A DNA stretch of 26,388 bases. It comes from an uncultured Clostridia bacterium. GTDB taxonomy: Bacteria > Bacillota_A > Clostridia > Oscillospirales > Acutalibacteraceae. The stretch spans positions 1-26,388 of the forward strand of contig CALWIE010000140.1 of NCBI GenBank assembly GCA_944380625.1, read 5' to 3'. How positions within the stretch are numbered: the first letter of the stretch is position 1; each line of letters begins with the position of its first letter. Under the pieces are notes generated by a model that was given only the letters and a program-made list of their open reading frames with translations, was not told the origin of the DNA and did no database searches. Shown here in pieces: positions 23,203 through 26,388 of the stretch. The translations under genes and the position numbers were made by a program.

Positions 23203-24048
23203 TTACAGGCCCTGTTCCTCCACAAAGCTGTAGAAGTCCCGCTCCGCCTTTTCGTCCTCCGCCTGGACCGTGCCCACGGTCTGGGCGTAGATTACAAATT
23301 CCTCTTCCCCGTCCAGCCGGAAGGTCCGGTCGCACAGCTTCTGGTCGTAGGCGCCGATGCCGCAGGTGCCCAGCCCCAGGGCCGCGCAGGCCAAGTACAG
23401 GTTCTCCCCCACGTGGCCCATGTCGGCCATGATCATCCGGTGGGCGTGCATCCCGTAGCGCCACTCGCTGCGGTAGGGCACAAAGCTCCAGTAGAACACC
23501 GCCCCGGCCTTGGCCGCCCACCGCTGGCCGCACAGGCTCTCGTCCACCAGGTCAAACAGGGCCTCCCCGTCCTCCATGGGGGAGAGCAGCTCCAGCTGGT
23601 GGGTCATGGGCAGGTAGTGATAGGCCCCGGGGGCCAGGCCCTCCACCTGCCGCACCAGCAGGTAGGTCTCAAAGGGGTGGCGGGCCCCGCCGCTGGGCAC
23701 GGTCCGCAGGGTGGCATAGCGCTTCCCCCGGATCCCCTTGACCCCCTGGGTGGCCCACAGCAAAAAGGACAGCTGCAAAAGGCTCAGCTTTTCCTGGGTG
23801 TACACCCGGCTGCTCTTGCGCTTTACGAGCAGCTCCCACAGGTTGTCCCGAAGGCCCAGGGCCTCAAAATCCCGGGGCAGGTCCTGGGCGGCCGCTGCCA
23901 TGGCCTCTTTCACCAGGGGCGGCTGGGGGAGCCTCCGCTCCTGGTCGGTCTTGTAGTCCCCGCCCTCTCTCTCCCGCTGCGCCGTATCCAGGGACTTTAA
24001 AAAGTCCCGGCCCCGCTGGGTGGTTTCCCGCACGATCTTCTCGTCCAT
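23203..24048 (-). CDS. SagB/ThcOx-type nitroreductase-family oxidoreductase
   Basis: The 281-residue protein belongs to the FMN-dependent nitroreductase superfamily in its SagB-like branch. Evidence is K-R-K-S-S-R-V-Y-T near residue 75, L-S-F-L-L-W-A-T-Q-G-V, the R-T-V-P-S-G-G-A-R-H-P-F-E-T-Y segment, and G-M-H-A-H-R-M-I-M-A-D-M-G-H-V-G-E-N-L. SagB proteins oxidise azolines in peptide natural products, but stand-alone members like this, without SagC/D or precursor genes in the window, have no known substrate. It lies inside the translation operon between nrnA and truB, upstream of ribF, which makes its FMN cofactor. ATG 24048 follows AAAGGAG. No frameshift is seen. Confidence 0.88.
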   Translation of the reverse strand: MDEKIVRETTQRGRDFLKSLDTAQREREGGDYKTDQERRLPQPPLVKEAMAAAAQDLPRDFEALGLRDNLWELLVKRKSSRVYTQEKLSLLQLSFLLWATQGVKGIRGKRYATLRTVPSGGARHPFETYLLVRQVEGLAPGAYHYLPMTHQLELLSPMEDGEALFDLVDESLCGQRWAAKAGAVFYWSFVPYRSEWRYGMHAHRMIMADMGHVGENLYLACAALGLGTCGIGAYDQKLCDRTFRLDGEEEFVIYAQTVGTVQAEDEKAERDFYSFVEEQGL

Positions 24049-24080
24049 GTTCCCTCGCTCCTTTCCCGCCTTACGGAAAC

Positions 24081-24107
24081 GCAGGGGAGGCCCGCAGCCT
24101 CCCCTGC
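24081..24107 (-). promoter_or_regulatory. Strong intercistronic hairpin between nrnA and nitroreductase gene
   Basis: A perfect 10-bp stem, GCAGGGGAGG and CCTCCCCTGC with a 7-base loop, lies 8 bases after the nrnA stop. There is no proper T-run on the minus strand (GTTTCCGT follows), so partial termination or mRNA-processing is more likely than full termination. Confidence 0.6.
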
Positions 24108-24114
24108 CCGGGGC

Positions 24115-25080
24115 CTAGATGAGCCCCAATTCCTTTAAATAGGCCCCGCAGGCCTCTTCCATCTTCGCCGCAGCCTCCTCCATGGGGACCATCCCCAAAG
24201 AGCACCCGGCGGCGCCCTGGTGGCCTCCGCCCCCAAAGCGCTTGCACAGCACCGAGGCGTCCGCCGGGGGGTTGGCCCGCACGGAGGCCTTGATCCTGCC
24301 GTCCTCTTTCTCCTTCAGGGTCACCCCCAGCACCACCCCCTGGATCTCCCGGGGCATGGCCGCCACCCCGTCCAGGTCGCTCTCCTGGACGCCGGTCTCC
24401 CCAAAGATGGAAAAGGGCAGCCGCACCAGGGCGCACTTCCCCTCCCAGGAGAAGCGCATCCCCTCCATGGCCCGGCGCTCGGCCTCCACCTGGCCCTTTG
24501 TCTTGCTCTCGAACATCCGCCGGTTGACCTCCGCCCCCGGGGCCCCCAGCTCCAGAAGGTCCGCAGCGATGCGGTGGGTGCGGGGGGTCACGTTCCGGTA
24601 GCGGAAGCATCCGGTGTCCGTGGAAAGCCCTGTGTAGAGGCAACCCGCCAGGGCAGGGGTGATCTCCACCCCCAGCTCCCTCAGCAGGGCGTAGATCAGC
24701 TCTGTGGTGGCGGCGGCCTCCGGCTCCACCCACCGCTCCTGGGCGAAGGGCACGTGGGTGCCGTGGTGGTCGATGGAGAGCTCCGTCCGGCAGATGAGCT
24801 CCTGGGGGGCAGGCCGGCCCAGCAGGGCCTTATCCGCCACGTCCACGCTCACCACGTGCTCGGGCTCAAATTCCCCCAGGGAGATCCCCTCAAACAGGTA
24901 GGCGAACTTCTCCGGCACCGGGTCCGGGCAGAAGAAGCCCACCTCCTTCCCCAGGGCCTGAAGCCCGCCCATCAGGGCGCAGGCAGAGCCCAGGGTGTCC
25001 CCGTCGGGGGAGGCGTGGCTCATCACCAAAATCTTGTCCCAGCCCTGTAAAAGGGCCGCGGTCTGGGCGCAGTCCAGCAT
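24115..25080 (-). CDS. nrnA: Oligoribonuclease/pAp-phosphatase NrnA (DHH-DHHA1)
   Basis: The 321-residue phosphoesterase degrades short RNA oligomers and 3'-phosphoadenosine-5'-phosphate. The DHH domain has S-H-A-S-P-D-G-D (His22, Asp26, Asp28), V-S-V-D-V-A-D, S-I-D-H-H-G-T-H and G-L-S-T-D-T-G-C-F-R-Y. The C-terminal DHHA1 domain has F-G-G-G-G-H-Q-G-A-A-G. ATG 25080 starts 4 bases after the rbfA stop with GAGGAGGG inside the end of rbfA, so the pair is translationally coupled. The rbfA-nrnA-truB-ribF order is common in Firmicutes. Confidence 0.95.
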   Translation of the reverse strand: MLDCAQTAALLQGWDKILVMSHASPDGDTLGSACALMGGLQALGKEVGFFCPDPVPEKFAYLFEGISLGEFEPEHVVSVDVADKALLGRPAPQELICRTELSIDHHGTHVPFAQERWVEPEAAATTELIYALLRELGVEITPALAGCLYTGLSTDTGCFRYRNVTPRTHRIAADLLELGAPGAEVNRRMFESKTKGQVEAERRAMEGMRFSWEGKCALVRLPFSIFGETGVQESDLDGVAAMPREIQGVVLGVTLKEKEDGRIKASVRANPPADASVLCKRFGGGGHQGAAGCSLGMVPMEEAAAKMEEACGAYLKELGLI

Positions 25081-25084
25081 GGCC

Positions 25085-25462
25085 TCATCCCTCCTCGCCG
25101 GAGGGCTCTTCCCCCTCCTCCTTCTCCAAGCCGTGGAGCAGCTGGGAGATGTGGGCCCCATAGGCGATGGAGTCCGTGGCCTTGAAGAGCAGCTGGGGCA
25201 CGTGGCGCAGGGAGAGGCGGCGCCCCAGCTCCCGCCGGATGAACCCTGCGGCGGACTTTAAGCCCTGCACTGCGGTTTTGGTGCGGTCCATGCCCTCCAT
25301 GGTGCTGACATAGACCGTGCAGTAGGACAGGTCGTTGGTGACCTCCACCCGCACCAGGCTCAGCAGGCAGTCCTTCACCCGGGGGTCTTTCACCTCCCGC
25401 AAAATGGCGGAAAGCTCCCGGTGGATGTCCTCTGTGGTGCGGTCAATCTTAAAACTAGGCAT
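25085..25462 (-). CDS. rbfA: Ribosome-binding factor A
   Basis: The 125-residue KH-like protein matures the 5' end of 16S rRNA and the 30S subunit. The family pattern is clear: I-L-R-E-V-K-D-P-R-V near residue 25, V-R-V-E-V-T-N-D-L-S-Y-C-T-V-Y-V-S, L-K-S-A-A-G-F-I-R-R-E-L-G-R-R-L-S-L-R-H-V-P-Q-L, then an acidic tail rich in Glu. ATG 25462 is preceded by AAAGGGGG. It normally follows infB closely; here about 860 bp of repeats lies between them. The P hairpin copy 2 is directly upstream of the Shine-Dalgarno. Confidence 0.97.
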   Translation of the reverse strand: MPSFKIDRTTEDIHRELSAILREVKDPRVKDCLLSLVRVEVTNDLSYCTVYVSTMEGMDRTKTAVQGLKSAAGFIRRELGRRLSLRHVPQLLFKATDSIAYGAHISQLLHGLEKEEGEEPSGEEG

Positions 25463-25483
25463 GGCAAAGCCCCCTTTCCCCCC

Positions 25484-25501
25484 GCTTTCTTAAAAGAAAG
25501 C
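25484..25501. repeat. P hairpin, copy 2 (repeat cluster 3 boundary)
   Basis: GCTTTCTT and AAGAAAGC with a 2-base centre, then GGCAAAGAAATTT as at copy 1 (998). It lies immediately upstream of the rbfA Shine-Dalgarno on the minus strand. One base shorter per arm than copy 1, so the stem is preserved symmetrically. Confidence 0.85.
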
Positions 25502-25520
25502 TTGGCAAAGAAATTTACTT

Positions 25521-25650
25521 CGCGTTGTCGCTCGCTTGCGCTCCGCTCTCTACAGTGGGTGGTTAAAGCGCTGGCGCGGCTGTTGCTTTTTCTGTAAAAC
25601 GGCAGTTTCCTACCCGCCGCAAGTTTCCGTAGGACGCCCCCGCCCTTGCC
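25521..25650 (+). repeat. A repeat, copy A5 (lacks 5' module)
   Basis: Carries the CGCTCGCTTGCGCTC to GTAGGACGCCCCCGCCCTTGCC part of A but not the initial GCGCGTGGCCGCGCGGGA block, which is found only before A6. First unit of the tandem pair in cluster 3. Confidence 0.85.
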
Positions 25651-25654
25651 ACAG

Positions 25655-25883
25655 GCGCGTGATCGCGCGGAACAAGACGCGCCGGTCTCGCCTGCCGGCT
25701 CGGTCGGTGCTGGACGGTGCCCACTGGGCACCAGCCCCGCTCGTTCCACTCGCTCTCTACTGCGGGTGGATAGAGCAGCGGCGCGGCTTTTGCTTTTTCT
25801 GTAAAACACTAGTTCCCTACTCGCCATAAGTTTCCGTAGGACGCCCCCGCCCTTGCCAAAGGCAAGAAGGCGGCCTGTCCTGC
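25655..25883 (+). repeat. A repeat, copy A6, interrupted by a D element
   Basis: GCGCGTGATCGCGCGGAA (25655) opens the unit. The usual GTCGCTCGCTGCGCTC segment is replaced by a D hairpin element (25684-25738), and the A unit resumes at CTCTCTACTGCGGGTGG through to GTAGGACGCCCCCGCCCTTGCC and the GGCAAGAAGGCGGC tail. Confidence 0.82.
25684..25738 (+). repeat. D hairpin element, copy D1
   Basis: The element is GGTCTC, 12 bases, GGTCGGTGCTGGACG, then an inner stem GTGCCC/GGGCAC (25717-25722 and 25726-25731), then CAGC. Outer arms are 25706-25712 and 25732-25738 (one mismatch), with an unpaired GACG at 25713-25716. Related to D2 and D3 in this cluster. Confidence 0.85.
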
Positions 25884-25894
25884 CCGGCCACGGG

Positions 25895-26085
25895 CCCGCC
25901 AAGGCTTTTTTCAAGGGGGCGTTGCCCCCTTGGACCCCCTGGGGGGAAAATTCCCCCCAAGCCCCCCTTTAGGGGGGAAGTATCCCCCCATACCCCCTCA
26001 AAGGCCAAGGGCAAGAGCAAGGGCAGTCAAGTTACCAACCGCGAACGCGAGCTTGCGACCTACACAGCCCGAGCGCAAGCGAGCG
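25895..26085 (+). repeat. B repeat, copy B2
   Basis: Near-identical to B1 (1405-1595; offset exactly 24,490, two differences). It has the same perfect palindromes, including the C-run/G-run/C-run that allows alternative hairpins. It is followed by a C frame that is interrupted by D elements. Confidence 0.9.
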
Positions 26086-26086
26086 A

Positions 26087-26192
26087 GTCTCGCCTGCCGG
26101 CTCGGGTGCTGTCTGCCAGTGGCAGACGTCCAGCACCGACCGGAGTGGCAACGGAGACCGGTGCTGGACGGTGCCCACCGGGCACCAGCACC
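26087..26192. repeat. Inverted pair of D hairpins (D2 and D3) inside a C frame
   Basis: D2 (26105-26137) is the D hairpin in reverse orientation: outer arms 26105-26111/26131-26137, inner stem TCTGCC/GGCAGA (26112-26117/26121-26126), unpaired CGTC (26127-26130). Its flank GGTCTC-N12-GGTC reads on the minus strand (26159-26138). D3 (26160-26192) is direct, with inner stem GTGCCC/GGGCAC (26171-26176/26180-26185) and unpaired GACG. The pair interrupts the C frame after GAGCG at 26085. Confidence 0.85.
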
Positions 26193-26304
26193 CCACAGCG
26201 CGAATTGTCCTGCGGGGCCACCCGCCGCGAACGCGCGCTTGCGACTTACACAGGCGCGGCGCTAAGCCGCCGCCCCACAGCGCGAATCGTCCTGTGCGGT
26301 CACG
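26193..26304 (+). repeat. C repeats, remainder of C3 and copy C4 with a different central palindrome
   Basis: After the D pair, CACAGCGCGAATTGTCCTG resumes the interrupted C frame. A second frame follows (26221-26304) from CCGCCGCGAACGCG to GCGAATCGTCCTGTGCGG. In C4 the usual GAGCGCAAGCGAGCG core is replaced by GGCGCGGCGCTAAGCCGCC, a different imperfect palindrome. The 3' edge of the cluster is about 15 bp from the infB stop. No gene is seen in 25463-26321. Confidence 0.78.
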
Positions 26305-26321
26305 CACCGGCCACGCACCCG

Positions 26322-26388
26322 CTAGTCGCGGTACTCCTCCATTTCGTAGGCCTCCAGGACGTCCCCCTGCTTGATGTCGGAGAACTTC
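26322..26388 (-). CDS. infB: Translation initiation factor IF-2, C-terminal end (partial)
   Basis: Only the last 21 residues and the TAG stop are inside the window. They read K-F-S-D-I-K-Q-G-D-V-L-E-A-Y-E-M-E-E-Y-R-D, which matches the conserved end of IF-2 (F-x-D-I-K-x-G-D-x-I-E-x-F-E). IF-2 delivers initiator tRNA to the ribosome. The position upstream of rbfA on the same strand agrees with the conserved nusA-infB-rbfA order. The rest of the gene is outside. Confidence 0.85.
   Translation of the reverse strand, partial: KFSDIKQGDVLEAYEMEEYRD

Noticed and set aside
25684..26192. Integron attC sites
   Set aside because: The D hairpins have a one-sided bulge as attC sites do, but there is no attC core-site pair, no gene cassette and no integrase.

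Overview
The window looks like a chromosomal segment of a high-GC, Gram-positive anaerobe of the class Clostridia, most likely an Oscillospiraceae/Flavonifractor-type gut bacterium. This is inferred from AGGAGG-type ribosome binding sites, sigma-A promoters of Firmicutes type, the gene order infB-rbfA-nrnA-truB-ribF-rpsO-pnp, an HgdC/HgdB-like CoA-activase module, DegV, and the strong GC bias. The species cannot be named from the sequence alone.

Layout. 1-982 (minus): 3' truncated GntR/LacI-type regulator and a 4HBT thioesterase. 983-1992: repeat cluster 1, followed by two outward-facing promoter candidates. 1993-7640 (plus): a double-ASKHA CoA-enzyme activase, repeat cluster 2, an HgdB-like iron-sulfur partner protein, and DegV. 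7887-9224 (plus): MATE exporter. 9227-12300 (minus): short-chain dehydrogenase, phosphoglucomutase (pgcA-like) and a YfcE-type phosphodiesterase. 12411-13402 (plus): three small unrecognised genes behind a sigma-E-like promoter. 13503-18348 (minus): an operon of membrane protein, SCP2-domain protein, mnmA, proB and proA. 18487-26388 (minus): the translation/RNA-metabolism operon infB (3' end), rbfA, nrnA, SagB-type nitroreductase, truB, ribF, rpsO and pnp, interrupted between infB and rbfA by repeat cluster 3.

The most unusual content is the intergenic repeat system. Three clusters (about 998-1630, 4918-5323 and 25484-26304) are built from shared modules. These are a P hairpin next to a Shine-Dalgarno, an A unit (about 150-180 bp, always two in tandem), a B unit (191 bp, two copies differing at 2 positions 24.5 kb apart), a C frame with a variable palindromic centre, and D hairpins. 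The D hairpins keep their outer arms while their inner stems change in a compensatory way, and they sit nested inside A and C units. No transposase is encoded nearby, so these behave like non-autonomous REP/MITE-like elements. Two clusters lie inside gene modules that are normally contiguous (infB/rbfA and activase/HgdB-like).

Functional links. The infB-pnp block couples translation initiation, ribosome maturation, tRNA modification, flavin cofactor synthesis and RNA turnover, with separate promoters placed before rpsO and pnp. The mnmA-proBA operon joins tRNA thiolation to proline synthesis. The activase/HgdB-like pair resembles an ATP-driven electron-injection module whose substrate is unknown.
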